Below, in pieces: positions 8,180-16,495 of a DNA stretch of 64,000 nucleotides. The number at the start of each line of letters is the position of its first letter. The stretch's first letter is position 1. This DNA comes from Sphingopyxis sp. GTDB lineage: Bacteria; Pseudomonadota; Alphaproteobacteria; Sphingomonadales; Sphingomonadaceae. The notes beneath the pieces were generated by a model. That model saw only the letters and a program-made list of their open reading frames with translations. It was not told the DNA's origin and made no database searches. Location: contig NZ_JADIZJ010000001.1 of assembly GCF_016704835.1 (NCBI RefSeq), positions 310,001 through 374,000 of the forward strand. The letters run 5' to 3'. Made by a program: the position numbers and the translations under genes.

Positions 8180-8989
8180 TCAGCGCCCCGCCCGCGCCAG
8201 CAGCGCCCGCGCCGCCGCGACGTGCATATCCTCGATCATCCGCCCGTGGTAGCGCTGCGCTCCGCCGGTCGCTGCAGCGACCAGCGCCTCGGCTCCGGCG
8301 ATCTCGCGCGCCGACGGCGCGAAGGCGGCGTTGCACGGATCGACCTGCGACGGGTGGATGAGCGATTTGCCATCGAAACCGAGCCGCCTTCCTTCGGCCG
8401 CTTCGGCCGCGAAACCCGCGGCATCATCAATCGCGTTATAGACCCCGTCAAAACCCCACACGCCCTCCGCGCGCGCCGCCAGCACGATCGCCTGGATCGC
8501 GTGGCTCATCGCACCGCGATCCATACCGTCCGGCAACTTCAATTCATGTGCCAGATCGTTAAGCCCTGCTATCAGCCCGACCACCGCCGGATCGGCGGCA
8601 ATGTCGCGCGCGGCATAGATCGCCGTCGGGGTTTCGATCATCGCCAGCACCGGCAGGCCCAACCCGCGCGCGGGGCCAAGGTCGGCGGGCGCATCGACCT
8701 TGGGCAGCACCAAGGCGTCGAGCTCCAAATCCGCTAGCGCGTCGATATCCGCCGCCTGCTCGGCCGTCCCGGTTGCGTTGATCCGCACCGCGACGCGCTT
8801 GCCCGGAAAACCCGCCGTTACCGCGGCGCGCATCGCGACGCGCGCTTCGCCCTTGCGATCCGAAGGCACTGCGTCCTCCAGGTCGATGATCAACATGTCA
8901 GCGGCCAGTCCGCTCGCCTTTTCGAGCGCGCGAGCGCTCGAGCCGGGGACATAAAGCAGCGATCGCGGAGCAAATTCAGGGTGAGTCAT
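8180..8989 (-). CDS. HpcH/HpaI aldolase, CitE-like CoA ester lyase
   Basis: 269 residues from MTHPEFAPRSLLYVPGSS; the upstream Met has no support. The fold is a TIM barrel with LIIDLEDAVPSDRKGEAR (acidic metal site and CoA region), VRINATGT, MIETPTAIYAA (metal-binding Glu) and GLNDLAHEL. It is a stand-alone CitE: no citrate-lyase alpha or gamma genes are nearby, so it is not part of a citrate lyase complex. Relatives act on malyl-CoA, methylmalyl-CoA or citramalyl-CoA; the substrate cannot be decided from sequence. Confidence 0.85.
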   Translation of the reverse strand: MTHPEFAPRSLLYVPGSSARALEKASGLAADMLIIDLEDAVPSDRKGEARVAMRAAVTAGFPGKRVAVRINATGTAEQAADIDALADLELDALVLPKVDAPADLGPARGLGLPVLAMIETPTAIYAARDIAADPAVVGLIAGLNDLAHELKLPDGMDRGAMSHAIQAIVLAARAEGVWGFDGVYNAIDDAAGFAAEAAEGRRLGFDGKSLIHPSQVDPCNAAFAPSAREIAGAEALVAAATGGAQRYHGRMIEDMHVAAARALLARAGR

Positions 8990-9070
8990 GCGCTTTTGTC
9001 TGGCGCACTGCGGCCATTCTCGCAATAACGGAGTGAGGCCACACGGTCAGGTTCGCAGAGGGGATTTTCG

Positions 9071-10012
9071 ATGGACTATTGGTTTCCGATCGCACTCGTC
9101 GTGCTGGCGGCGGTGTTCCTGTTGTGGGCACTGACCCCGGTTCGGCAGGGTTTCAGCTACACGATCGAACGCTTTGGTCGCTACACGCATACCGCGCAGC
9201 CGGGGCTGAACTTCATCATGCCGATCTTCGATCGCGTCGGCCGCAAGGTCAATATGATGGAGCAGGTGCTCGACATTCCCGGCCAGGAAATCATCACCAA
9301 GGACAATGCGATGGTCGCCGTCGACGGCGTCGTCTTCTTTCAGGTGCTCGACGCCGCAAAGGCTGCTTATGAAGTCAGCGACCTCTATCTGGCGATCATG
9401 AACCTGACGACGACGAACCTGCGCACCGTCATGGGGTCGATGGACCTCGACGAAACGCTGTCGAAGCGCGACCATATCAACGCGCGCCTGCTGGTCGTGG
9501 TCGATGAGGCGACGACGCCTTGGGGGGTCAAGATCACCCGCGTCGAGATCAAGGACATCCGTCCCCCCGCCGACATTTCGAACGCCATGGCGCGGCAGAT
9601 GAAGGCCGAGCGCGAGAAGCGCGCCAACATCCTCGAAGCCGAGGGCATGCGCGCTTCGGAAATCTTGCGCGCCGAGGGTGAGAAGCAGGGCCAGATCCTG
9701 CAAGCTGAAGGGCGCCGCGAGGCCGCCTTCCGCGACGCCGAAGCGCGCGAACGCGAGGCCGAAGCCGAAGCCAAGGCGACCCAAATGGTGTCCGACGCGA
9801 TCGCCGGCGGCAATGCGCAGGCGATCAACTATTTCATCGCGCAAAAATATGTCGAAGCGGTCAGCCAGTTCGCTACGAGCCCGAACAGCAAGACGATCCT
9901 GTTCCCGGTCGAGGCGACGCAGCTGATCGGCACGCTCGGCGGTATTGGCGAACTCGCCCGCGATGCCTTCGAGCGCGGCCCGACGCCGCCGACCGCTCCC
10001 GGAGTGCGCTGA
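9071..10012 (+). CDS. SPFH/band-7 membrane protein (stomatin-like, QmcA type)
   Basis: 313 residues. One N-terminal membrane anchor (about 4-23) is followed by the SPFH domain (VRQGFSYTIERFGRYTHTAQPGLNFI) and a long Ala/Glu/Arg coiled coil (about 180-250, with repeating AEGxR/E units such as LRAEGEKQGQILQAEGRREA). Stomatin-like proteins form ring-shaped oligomers that organise membrane microdomains and regulate FtsH-type proteases. It is transcribed with an NfeD-family gene one base downstream, the classical pairing for this family. Confidence 0.92.
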   Translation: MDYWFPIALVVLAAVFLLWALTPVRQGFSYTIERFGRYTHTAQPGLNFIMPIFDRVGRKVNMMEQVLDIPGQEIITKDNAMVAVDGVVFFQVLDAAKAAYEVSDLYLAIMNLTTTNLRTVMGSMDLDETLSKRDHINARLLVVVDEATTPWGVKITRVEIKDIRPPADISNAMARQMKAEREKRANILEAEGMRASEILRAEGEKQGQILQAEGRREAAFRDAEAREREAEAEAKATQMVSDAIAGGNAQAINYFIAQKYVEAVSQFATSPNSKTILFPVEATQLIGTLGGIGELARDAFERGPTPPTAPGVR

Positions 10013-10013
10013 T

Positions 10014-10460
10014 ATGACCGAATGGCTGAACAGCATGGCGCCGCACTGGGCCTGGCTAACCGTCGGGGTGCTGCTGTGCGCCGCCGAAATCATCGCGCCA
10101 GGGTTCTTTCTCGTCTGGCTCGGCGTCGCCGCGATTGCGACCGGCGTGCTGGCCTTTCTGCTCCCGATCGGGGTACCGATGCAGCTCGGCGTCTTTGCCG
10201 TGCTCGCCTTCATCGCACTTTATGGCGCTCGGCGCTGGCTCAAGGCCAATCCGATCGTGTCGAGCGACCCGTTGCTTAACCAGCGCGGCGGACGGCTGAT
10301 CGGCGAAGTGCTGACGCTGGTGACCGCGATCGAAAACGGCCGCGGCCGCGCCCGGGTCGGTGACGGCGAATGGCCTGTGCGCGGGCCGGACGCCGCCGAA
10401 GGGACCAAGGTCCGCGTTGTTAGCGCCGACGGCGGGGTGCTGGTGGTCGAGGCGGCCTGA
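10014..10460 (+). CDS. NfeD-family membrane protein
   Basis: 148 residues from MTEWLNSM, whose ATG follows the SPFH gene stop by one base. Two to three hydrophobic segments (about 12-65) precede a small beta-rich OB-fold (GRLIGEVLTLVTAIENGRGR, VGDGEWPVRG) ending VLVVEAA. NfeD proteins of this short type partner SPFH proteins in the inner membrane. The in-frame ORF extends 23 codons upstream into the SPFH gene, but the coupled ATG at 10014 gives the family's normal N-terminus. Confidence 0.9.
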   Translation: MTEWLNSMAPHWAWLTVGVLLCAAEIIAPGFFLVWLGVAAIATGVLAFLLPIGVPMQLGVFAVLAFIALYGARRWLKANPIVSSDPLLNQRGGRLIGEVLTLVTAIENGRGRARVGDGEWPVRGPDAAEGTKVRVVSADGGVLVVEAA

Positions 10461-10473
10461 ACCCGTTCACATG

Positions 10474-10552
10474 CGTCATTGCAAGCGAAGCGAAGCAATC
10501 CAGGGCGGTTTACGCAACTCTGGATTGCAGCGTCGCTTGCCTCGCAATGACG
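10474..10552 (-). repeat. Palindromic repeat family A, copy 2 (inverted)
   Basis: Same ~80 bp palindrome as at 6427-6506 and 20581-20663 but in the opposite orientation (CGTCATTGCAAGCGAAGCGA at the left, TTGCCTCGCAATGACG at the right). It is again between two converging genes, nfeD-like and the GNAT gene. Confidence 0.85.
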
Positions 10553-10560
10553 AAGATTGA

Positions 10561-11091
10561 TTACCCCCCGCGTGGCCGCCCGTAGATTCCGACCACATGC
10601 CCGAGCGCATCGCTCCTGCCAATCCACCGAAACCCTAGTTTCGCCGCAACGCGCTCCGACGCGTCATGCCCCGGATCGATGATGCAGCGCACCTCGGCGG
10701 CATCAAGATTGGCATCGGCCCAACCAAGCGCCGCGGTCATTGCTTCGGTCGCATAGCCCGCGCCCCAATGGTCGGCGTCGAACGCCCAGCCGACCTCGGG
10801 ATAGCCCTCCAGCTCCGCTATTCCGCGGCCGAAATAGCTTAAGCCTCCCATGCCGATCAGCGCGTCGTTTGCCTTCTCTGCGAACACCCAATATCCGAAC
10901 CCCATCACCGGCCATAGCCCCGCTGAGCTCAAAAACTTACCCCAGCTGACGTCGGGCGCGCGCGGTTCGCCGCCAATGAAGCGCGTGACCCGGGCGTCGG
11001 CCCACATCGCAATGTGGGTGTCCTTGTCGGACAGGCGACCCGGGCGCAGACGCAGGCGATCGGTCTCGATAACGGGGGCGATACTGAGCAT
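10561..11091 (-). CDS. GNAT-family N-acetyltransferase (RimJ/RimL-like)
   Basis: 176 residues from MLSIAPVIETDRLRLRP, the usual opening of RimJ/RimL-type acetyltransferases (TxRLxLRP). The acetyl-CoA region reads EVGWAFDADHWGAGYATEAM with the pyrophosphate-binding WGxGYATEA signature, and the C-terminal VAAKLGFRWIGR matches motif B. The acceptor could be a protein N-terminus, an amino acid or an antibiotic. It faces nfeD across repeat A copy 2. Confidence 0.88.
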   Translation of the reverse strand: MLSIAPVIETDRLRLRPGRLSDKDTHIAMWADARVTRFIGGEPRAPDVSWGKFLSSAGLWPVMGFGYWVFAEKANDALIGMGGLSYFGRGIAELEGYPEVGWAFDADHWGAGYATEAMTAALGWADANLDAAEVRCIIDPGHDASERVAAKLGFRWIGRSDALGHVVGIYGRPRGG

Positions 11092-11123
11092 GCGCGTGGG
11101 TGTGCCGAAGCACGTTCGGTGGG

Positions 11124-11684
11124 TCAATCGGGGATCAGATAATGGTCGAACAGATCATGCAGCACCGCCTTGCCATCGACCTGCTGTTTTGCGCGCATTA
11201 CCGCGAGCGTATCGACGCGGGTCAGCACATCAACGTGCTTCAGCACGACGTGATAATGCGGCCGATTGGTAAAATCGTGGAAGAGCAAGATGCAGTCGGG
11301 TTTGCAGTGAATGATCGCCTGCAACAGGCACGCGACGCGAAACCGTCCGTCGATCAGCACCGCGTCGGGGCTGCCGCTCATGCCTTGCCAGATCCGCGTG
11401 TGGTACCGCGGCCAGTCGCGCAGGCGGCTTTCGTCGGTCGGATAGCCCCATTCCCCGACCGCGCCGATATCGGCGTGAAAAGGCGTGAATTCGATCGCCT
11501 CACCCGCAATGTCCGCCTGCACTTTGGCCAGCCAGACAGGATCGCTGTCGACGCTGACGATCCGCCGCACCTGCCGCGCCGCGACCAGCGTGCTTCCACC
11601 GCAGCCGAATTCGAGCAGCGACGATAGCCCCGCCAACTGCAGCTCGAGCTGCGTGACTTCCGCCGCGGTCATCTGTGGTTGCAT
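11124..11684 (-). CDS. Probable SAM-dependent methyltransferase-like protein
   Basis: 186 residues from MQPQMTAAEVTQ. Motif I appears as LLEFGCGGSTLVAA, followed by a strand ending IVSVDSDPVWL, the acidic loop for the SAM ribose, and DAVLIDGRFR as motif II. This is a compact Rossmann methyltransferase core without a recognisable substrate domain. A longer ORF runs to 11858, but a start at 11777 would overlap the divergent gene start at 11776; a promoter in the gap 11685-11775 makes the shorter form more likely. Confidence 0.7.
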   Translation of the reverse strand: MQPQMTAAEVTQLELQLAGLSSLLEFGCGGSTLVAARQVRRIVSVDSDPVWLAKVQADIAGEAIEFTPFHADIGAVGEWGYPTDESRLRDWPRYHTRIWQGMSGSPDAVLIDGRFRVACLLQAIIHCKPDCILLFHDFTNRPHYHVVLKHVDVLTRVDTLAVMRAKQQVDGKAVLHDLFDHYLIPD

Positions 11685-11775
11685 GGTCCCCTCCACCCGC
11701 AGGGGGATATGGGACGGCGGCCACCGCGTCCAGCCCGGCATTGTCGGTCGCGCGCGGGGCTGATAATGTCGCGTC

Positions 11776-12171
11776 ATGTTGACGCCCCTCTGGCCGCAGC
11801 GCCTGCTCGCCCTTCCCTTCTTGATCCTTGGCGCCTGGTGCCTCGTCGCGCCGCACATGGTCGAACGGCTCGGAGTAAATCCCGAATATCAGCATCTCAG
11901 CACGACGAGCGCGCTCTTGATGGGCTGTTTCGGGGCGCAGGCGGTGCTTGGCGGGCTGTTCATCGCCTTCAGCCGCTGGACGAAGGCCACTTTCGTGATC
12001 TACGGCGTCGCCCTTTTGCCCTTCTTTTGGTTTAACTATTATTTCGTGTTCGTCGTGCCAGTGATGACGCGCTGGATGGCGCTCGATCTCGTCTCGAACC
12101 TGTTCATGCTCGGGCTGTGCTTTTGGGGCTACCGCATTGCGCCGCGGTCACTCGTCGCTGCCGACGGCTGA
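11776..12171 (+). CDS. Four-helix inner-membrane protein of unknown function
   Basis: 131 residues with four membrane segments at about 7-25, 43-64, 71-93 and 101-121 (for example FLILGAWCLVAP, ALLMGCFGAQAVLGGLFIAF, LLPFFWFNYYFVFVVPV). Helices are rich in aromatic residues; no catalytic or metal motif is seen. It is divergent from the methyltransferase-like gene and ends three bases before the end of the converging metal-dependent hydrolase. It resembles small conserved membrane proteins of sphingomonads; I cannot name it. Confidence 0.75.
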   Translation: MLTPLWPQRLLALPFLILGAWCLVAPHMVERLGVNPEYQHLSTTSALLMGCFGAQAVLGGLFIAFSRWTKATFVIYGVALLPFFWFNYYFVFVVPVMTRWMALDLVSNLFMLGLCFWGYRIAPRSLVAADG

Positions 12172-12174
12172 ACC

Positions 12175-13065
12175 TCAGGCCGCCGCGGCGACCAAATCCG
12201 GCCCCGATGCATGCGCCGGCATGACGGCGTCGGCATAGTCGCTTTCATATTTCTGGATCAGCGCGCGGTCGTCGTGGTTCCACGGGTGGAAGCCAGGCAT
12301 AAAATAGCTGAGCCACGGCAGGAAGCTTTTGCGAAGCACTCCCGGAGAACCGAGCAGATACCACCAGATGCGGGCGGTGACGCGCCAGCCGGTCAGGCCG
12401 TCCTGCTTGAGCAAATTCTTCATGCCCTTCACCCGCTTGGGCCAGAAGCGCGTCGTGACGAGGATCATCATCAGCGACTTGGCGCGCCAGCGTTTCCAGC
12501 GGCTCCAATCCTTCGTCGCGTGCAGCCAGGTGTCGTAAGCGACGCCCTTATGCTCGATCTCTTCGATCGCGTGCCATTTCCATAAGCTGGCCCATTCGGG
12601 CTCGGCGCCCGCGTACATGCTCTCGTCGCGCAGCATCACCGACGCCATCATCGCGGTATAATGTTCGAGCGCAATCGTCGCCATCAGGTTGACGATCTGC
12701 GGGCGCTGCTTGATCAGGTCGAGCACCTGATTGACGTCGGCCTCAAGTTCGCTGAGGTCATAACCCGCTTCTGCCGCCTTTTTGTTGAACACGACATGTT
12801 CGCGACTGTGGATCACTTCCTGCTGCGTAAACGCCCGGATTTCGCGCGCCAGCTTGTCGGGTACGCCGTCACGGTGCGCCTTTACCGCTTCGATGAACAT
12901 CGCCTCGCCGCGCGGAAAGGTGACGGACAAGGCGGTGTGGAAGGCCGACGCGATCGGGTCGCCGTTCAGCCACCAGCGGCCCTGGTTGTCGTCGCGGCCA
13001 AAGCGCATATCGCGCGGAGTGATCGACAGGTCGGCGGGGGTCGGGGAGAGGGAAAGGCTGGACAT
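12175..13065 (-). CDS. Putative metal-dependent hydrolase (PF10118 family)
   Basis: 296 residues from MSSLSLSPTP; an alternative Met lies three codons upstream at 13074. The core shows the acidic/His pairs of this ferritin-like predicted hydrolase family: FIEAVKAHRDG, QQEVIHSREHVVFNK, ALEHYTAMM and WHAIEEIEHKGVAYD. A strong sigma-70 promoter on the minus strand lies at 13102-13130 and overlaps the start of the divergent TetR gene, so this gene is almost certainly controlled by that regulator. The substrate is unknown; several such pairs in actinobacteria and sphingomonads sit in lipid or steroid contexts (inference). Confidence 0.82.
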   Translation of the reverse strand: MSSLSLSPTPADLSITPRDMRFGRDDNQGRWWLNGDPIASAFHTALSVTFPRGEAMFIEAVKAHRDGVPDKLAREIRAFTQQEVIHSREHVVFNKKAAEAGYDLSELEADVNQVLDLIKQRPQIVNLMATIALEHYTAMMASVMLRDESMYAGAEPEWASLWKWHAIEEIEHKGVAYDTWLHATKDWSRWKRWRAKSLMMILVTTRFWPKRVKGMKNLLKQDGLTGWRVTARIWWYLLGSPGVLRKSFLPWLSYFMPGFHPWNHDDRALIQKYESDYADAVMPAHASGPDLVAAAA

Positions 13066-13101
13066 ATGGATCATACCGTCGAAAAGGGACAATGGGGAAT
13101 A

Positions 13102-13130
13102 AGAATAGGGTTTACTTACATACATGTCAA
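13102..13130 (-). promoter_or_regulatory. Sigma-70 promoter and probable TetR operator
   Basis: On the minus strand TTGACA (13130-13125) is separated by exactly 17 bp from TATTCT (13107-13102), a near-consensus promoter for the metal-dependent hydrolase. The -35 region also contains the dyad ACAT-AC-ATGT (13117-13126), and the TetR start codon (13124-13126) lies within it. A repressor bound here would cover both promoters, the classic TetR autoregulation layout. Confidence 0.7.
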
Positions 13131-13723
13131 TAGTGAAGAAGCGCCTGAGTCCCGAGGAAAGCCGGTTCGTTGCCCTGCAAGCCGCGCGCCAGATATTGAT
13201 TGAAACCGGGCCGGCGGCGGTGACGCTGAAGGCCGTGGCAGGGCGCATCGACCGCACCCACGCCAACCTGCTCCACCATTTTGGCAGCGCCGCAGGGCTG
13301 CAAAAGGCGCTCGCCGCCTATCTCGCCGAAACGGTGTGCGCGACGATCGGCGAGAAAATGGCCGAATCGCCCGCGGGCGAGCGCAATGTGCGCGAGATCG
13401 TCGACCTGGCTTTTGACGCCTTCGACAGCGGCGGCGCGGGCGCGCTCGCAACATGGATGGCAGCAACGGGCAATGAGGACGCACTCGACCCGATCGTCGA
13501 TGCGATCCACAAGCTGATCGATGGCATGGCCCCCGATGCGCATGAAAAACGGCTGATGCACGAGGACACGCTGGCATTGGTGCTGATGGCACTCGGCGAT
13601 GCTCAGCTGGGGGGCGCGATGGCCGAAGCGCTCGGCTTGCCCCGCGACACCGCGCGCGCGTTGGCGTGCGAGTTGATCACCGGGCGCATCGCGAACTTCT
13701 GGGCGGCGCAGAACGCCAAATAG
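13124..13723 (+). CDS. TetR/AcrR-family transcriptional regulator
   Basis: 199 residues. The N-terminal HTH reads AARQILIETGPAAVTLKAVA then THANLLHHFGSAAGLQKAL, the standard TetR DNA-binding domain with the YHxF/FGS turn. The all-helical C-terminal ligand domain has no recognisable ligand motif. It is divergent from the PF10118 hydrolase with overlapping control sequences. The start at 13124 leaves almost no room for a Shine-Dalgarno clear of the promoter, so initiation might also occur from a leaderless transcript. Confidence 0.88.
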   Translation: MSIVKKRLSPEESRFVALQAARQILIETGPAAVTLKAVAGRIDRTHANLLHHFGSAAGLQKALAAYLAETVCATIGEKMAESPAGERNVREIVDLAFDAFDSGGAGALATWMAATGNEDALDPIVDAIHKLIDGMAPDAHEKRLMHEDTLALVLMALGDAQLGGAMAEALGLPRDTARALACELITGRIANFWAAQNAK

Positions 13724-13757
13724 AAACGACGGCCCCGATTGTTCGGGACCGCCGTTT
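13724..13757. terminator. Bidirectional hairpin terminator
   Basis: AAACGACGGCCCCGA and TCGGGACCGCCGTTT form a 15-bp stem (two positions that are G-U compatible on one strand) with loop TTGT, bounded by A and T runs on both sides. It starts one base after the TetR stop and lies between that gene and the converging DUF2383-like gene, as expected for a shared rho-independent terminator. Confidence 0.8.
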
Positions 13758-13788
13758 CCATGCTTCTCCGGGAGGGTGGGAGAAGGTC

Positions 13789-14244
13789 TTAGCTGGCGTT
13801 CAACTGATGCTTGAGCGCCGACATCTGGTCATGGCCTTCGCGAACCGAGGCAAAGCTGGATTGGATCAGCTGCTGCACGACCGGGTCCAGATCCCCGTCC
13901 TTCAGCGCGCTTTCAAACTTCGCCTTGATATGATCTTCGCCGCGTTCGACCTCGGCAACGACCGCCGAATCGTTGCGGTCACCGGTCAGCGCGTCGCGCA
14001 GGCCCAGAAAAGCGCGGTGCGCCGACGCGAGCACGGTACCATCATCTTCGGGATTGCCGCCGAGCTCTCGGACCTTTGCTTGAAAAGCGGTGACAATCGT
14101 CTGGCGCTCGTTCGCGCGGCTGAGAAAGATTTCGCGAAACTGCGCTGCGTTCGCTTCTTCGGCGGCCTTGCGATAGCCATCGACGCTGTCGAGCGTGGTG
14201 GCAATCAGGGAATTGAGCGTGCTGACATTCTTGTTGTCAAACAT
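13789..14244 (-). CDS. PA2169-family ferritin-like four-helix protein (DUF2383)
   Basis: 151 residues from MFDNKNVSTLNSLI with a good ribosome-binding site (AAAGGATTTCAA just upstream); the 10-residue N-terminal extension is rejected for that reason. The helical pattern with DSVDGYRKAAEEANAAQFRE and a C-terminal DDSAVVAEVERGEDHIKAKF matches the PA2169/DUF2383 ferritin-like group, small cytoplasmic proteins often induced by envelope or redox stress. The function is not established. The roughly 300 bp between it and obgE (14245-14542) holds no recognisable gene. Confidence 0.82.
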   Translation of the reverse strand: MFDNKNVSTLNSLIATTLDSVDGYRKAAEEANAAQFREIFLSRANERQTIVTAFQAKVRELGGNPEDDGTVLASAHRAFLGLRDALTGDRNDSAVVAEVERGEDHIKAKFESALKDGDLDPVVQQLIQSSFASVREGHDQMSALKHQLNAS

Positions 14245-14542
14245 TTGAAATCCTTTCGGGAAAATATGGGGCAAGCATCGTACGATGCCTTACCCACCCA
14301 ACGAGCACTGGCCCGTAAAGTTGCGTCGCCTCGGCGCTAGGCCAGCGCATTTCATCGAACTGATGGCTGACGCATGACAAAACTGGCCATTTCGGTGCGC
14401 TGCGACTAAGGGGAGCGCCACCCACCCACCATATTCGTGCCGAGCAACGTCGCCAGATGCGACGCTGCCACACGAACCAGGACCACCGCCGACGCCGCTT
14501 CACGTGATGCGAACGCGATTGTTTCCGCTCCAGAGGCTCCCC

Positions 14543-15592
14543 ATGCATTTCCTTGATCAAGCAAAAATCTACATCAAGTCTGGCGACGGCGGCCCCGGTG
14601 CCGTCAGCTTCCGGCGCGAAAAATATGTCGAATATGGCGGTCCCGACGGCGGCAATGGCGGCAAGGGCGGTGACATCATCTTTGAGGCCGTCGCCGGTCT
14701 GAACACGCTGATCGACTTTCGCTACACCCAGCATTTCAAGGCGAAGCGCGGCACCCCCGGCGCGGGGCGCGACCGCACCGGCGCGGGCGGCCCCGACCTG
14801 GTCATCGAGGTCCCGATCGGCACCCAGATCCTCGACGACGATGAAGACCGCAGCCTGCTCGCCGATCTGACCAAGGAGGGCGAAACGCTCGTATTCTTGC
14901 GCGGCGGCGACGGCGGGCGCGGTAACGCATCGTATAAGACGAGCACCAACCGCGCCCCGCGCCAGCACGGACCGGGCTGGCCGGGCGAAGAAAAATGGGT
15001 GTGGCTGCGGCTCAAGCTGCTCGCCGATGCAGGCCTCGTCGGGCTGCCCAACGCGGGCAAATCGACTTTCATCAACGGTGTCACCAACGCGCAGGCCAAG
15101 GTCGGCGCCTATGCCTTCACCACCCTGCGCCCGCAGCTTGGGGTGGTCAGTCACAAGGGCAATGAGTTCGTCGTCGCCGACATCCCCGGGCTGATCGAAG
15201 GTGCCGCCGACGGCGCCGGGGTCGGTGACCGCTTCCTTGGCCATATCGAACGCTGCCGCGTGCTGCTGCATCTGGTCGACGCCAATGATGAAGATGTCGC
15301 CACCAGCTACCGCATCGTCCGCGACGAGCTGGAGGCCTATGGCGCCGATCTGACCGACAAGCCCGTGATCGTGGCGCTGAACAAGATCGACACGCTCGAC
15401 GACGAACTCGTTACGGCACTGTCGGCCGAGCTTGCCGAAGAAAGCGGCCATCCCGTGATGGCGTTGTCGGGCGCGAGCGGCGCCGGGGTGCCCGCGATCC
15501 TCGACAAGCTGCTCGAGATCATTGGCCCCGAAAAGCGCGTGGTTGTCCGCAATGACGATGGCGAAGAAACGACCGATTGGTCGCCGGTCTAG
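14543..15592 (+). CDS. obgE: GTPase ObgE/CgtA
   Basis: 349 residues from MHFLDQAKIYIKSGDGG, the invariant start of the Obg glycine-rich domain; the 13-residue upstream extension is rejected. The Obg domain covers 1-159, the G domain follows with G1 GLPNAGKST, G3 DIPGLIEGA and G4 NKID. It acts in 50S ribosome assembly and stress control. The C-terminal tail is short, without a TGS or OCT domain. A MipA-like gene and proB lie downstream on the same strand. Confidence 0.97.
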   Translation: MHFLDQAKIYIKSGDGGPGAVSFRREKYVEYGGPDGGNGGKGGDIIFEAVAGLNTLIDFRYTQHFKAKRGTPGAGRDRTGAGGPDLVIEVPIGTQILDDDEDRSLLADLTKEGETLVFLRGGDGGRGNASYKTSTNRAPRQHGPGWPGEEKWVWLRLKLLADAGLVGLPNAGKSTFINGVTNAQAKVGAYAFTTLRPQLGVVSHKGNEFVVADIPGLIEGAADGAGVGDRFLGHIERCRVLLHLVDANDEDVATSYRIVRDELEAYGADLTDKPVIVALNKIDTLDDELVTALSAELAEESGHPVMALSGASGAGVPAILDKLLEIIGPEKRVVVRNDDGEETTDWSPV

Positions 15593-15642
15593 GAACGAAT
15601 GGGTGCGGAAAGCCTTGTAGCATAAACAACAAGGAATTCCGG

Positions 15643-16449
15643 ATGTTCACTGCCCCTCGTGCAATCAAGTTTCTGCTCTGCGTTTCGCCCATTCTCGGCG
15701 TCGCCGCCCTTCCGGCCCATGCGCAGGACACCGCGAGCGGGGCCGAAAACCGCACCCGCGTCATATTTGGACCGCAACTGTCGCCGTCATGGCCGGGATC
15801 GAAAGATCTGTCGATCGGTCCCTATGTCGATGTCTCGCGCGAGCGGGTAGGAACCGAATTTACCTTCGAGGCGGCTGACGAGAGCTTTGGCGGGCCACTG
15901 ATCCAATCGGGCAACTTTGCTTTTGGACCGGCGCTGGGATTCATTGGCAAACGCACCGGCGCCAACATCGGCGCCGATCTGCCGAAGGTCGGCTTCTCCT
16001 TCGAAGCCGGCGGTTTTGCGCAGGTTTCCCTCACGCCAGCCATCCGCGTCCGCGTTGAAGGCCGTAAGGCGCTAAGCGGCCATAAGGGCTGGGTCGGCGA
16101 AGTCAGCGCGGACTATATCGCGCGCGAGGGCGACGACTGGCTGTTTTCGATCGGCCCGCGCGTGACGTTGGGCGATGCCAAATATACCAACGCCTATTTC
16201 GGGGTGACCCCCGCTGCCGCCGCGACCTCAGGCCTCGCCGCCTACGACGCGGATGGCGGGATCCAGTCGGTGGGTGTGACCGTCGGCTATCACCGGATGC
16301 TCGGCCGAAATTGGGGCGTCGCCGTTTACGGGCGCTATGACCGGCTGATCGGCGATACGGCCGACTCGCCGGTAACGCGCCAACTCGGTAGCCGCAGCCA
16401 GCCGTCGGTCGGCCTCGCGCTTAGCTACACGTTCGGCGGCTCTCGCTGA
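15643..16449 (+). CDS. MipA/OmpV-family outer-membrane protein
   Basis: 268 residues from MFTAPRAIKF (preceded by AAGGAATTCCGG), with a signal peptide ending AHAQ|D. The rest alternates polar and aromatic residues in beta-barrel fashion: GPYVDVSRERVGTEF, FAFGPALGFIGKRTG, VSLTPAIRVRVEGRKAL, VGYHRMLGRNWGVAVYGRYD. The MipA/OmpV family includes scaffold proteins for murein enzymes and porin-like proteins; the role here is unknown. Its position between obgE and proB interrupts a normally tight neighbourhood, which suggests later insertion (inference). Confidence 0.85.
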   Translation: MFTAPRAIKFLLCVSPILGVAALPAHAQDTASGAENRTRVIFGPQLSPSWPGSKDLSIGPYVDVSRERVGTEFTFEAADESFGGPLIQSGNFAFGPALGFIGKRTGANIGADLPKVGFSFEAGGFAQVSLTPAIRVRVEGRKALSGHKGWVGEVSADYIAREGDDWLFSIGPRVTLGDAKYTNAYFGVTPAAAATSGLAAYDADGGIQSVGVTVGYHRMLGRNWGVAVYGRYDRLIGDTADSPVTRQLGSRSQPSVGLALSYTFGGSR

Positions 16450-16495
16450 CGTAATAGCATTGGCGCGGGGGCCGCCGCGCGCTATCGGCGGCGTC

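Noticed and set aside
9047..10213. 388-residue minus-strand ORF across the SPFH and NfeD genes
   Set aside because: High-GC codon bias makes long antisense frames. It spans two intact sense genes and begins with a low-complexity stretch.
14237..15451. 404-residue minus-strand ORF opposite obgE
   Set aside because: Antisense to obgE, with no homologous motif; the sense frame is a textbook Obg protein.
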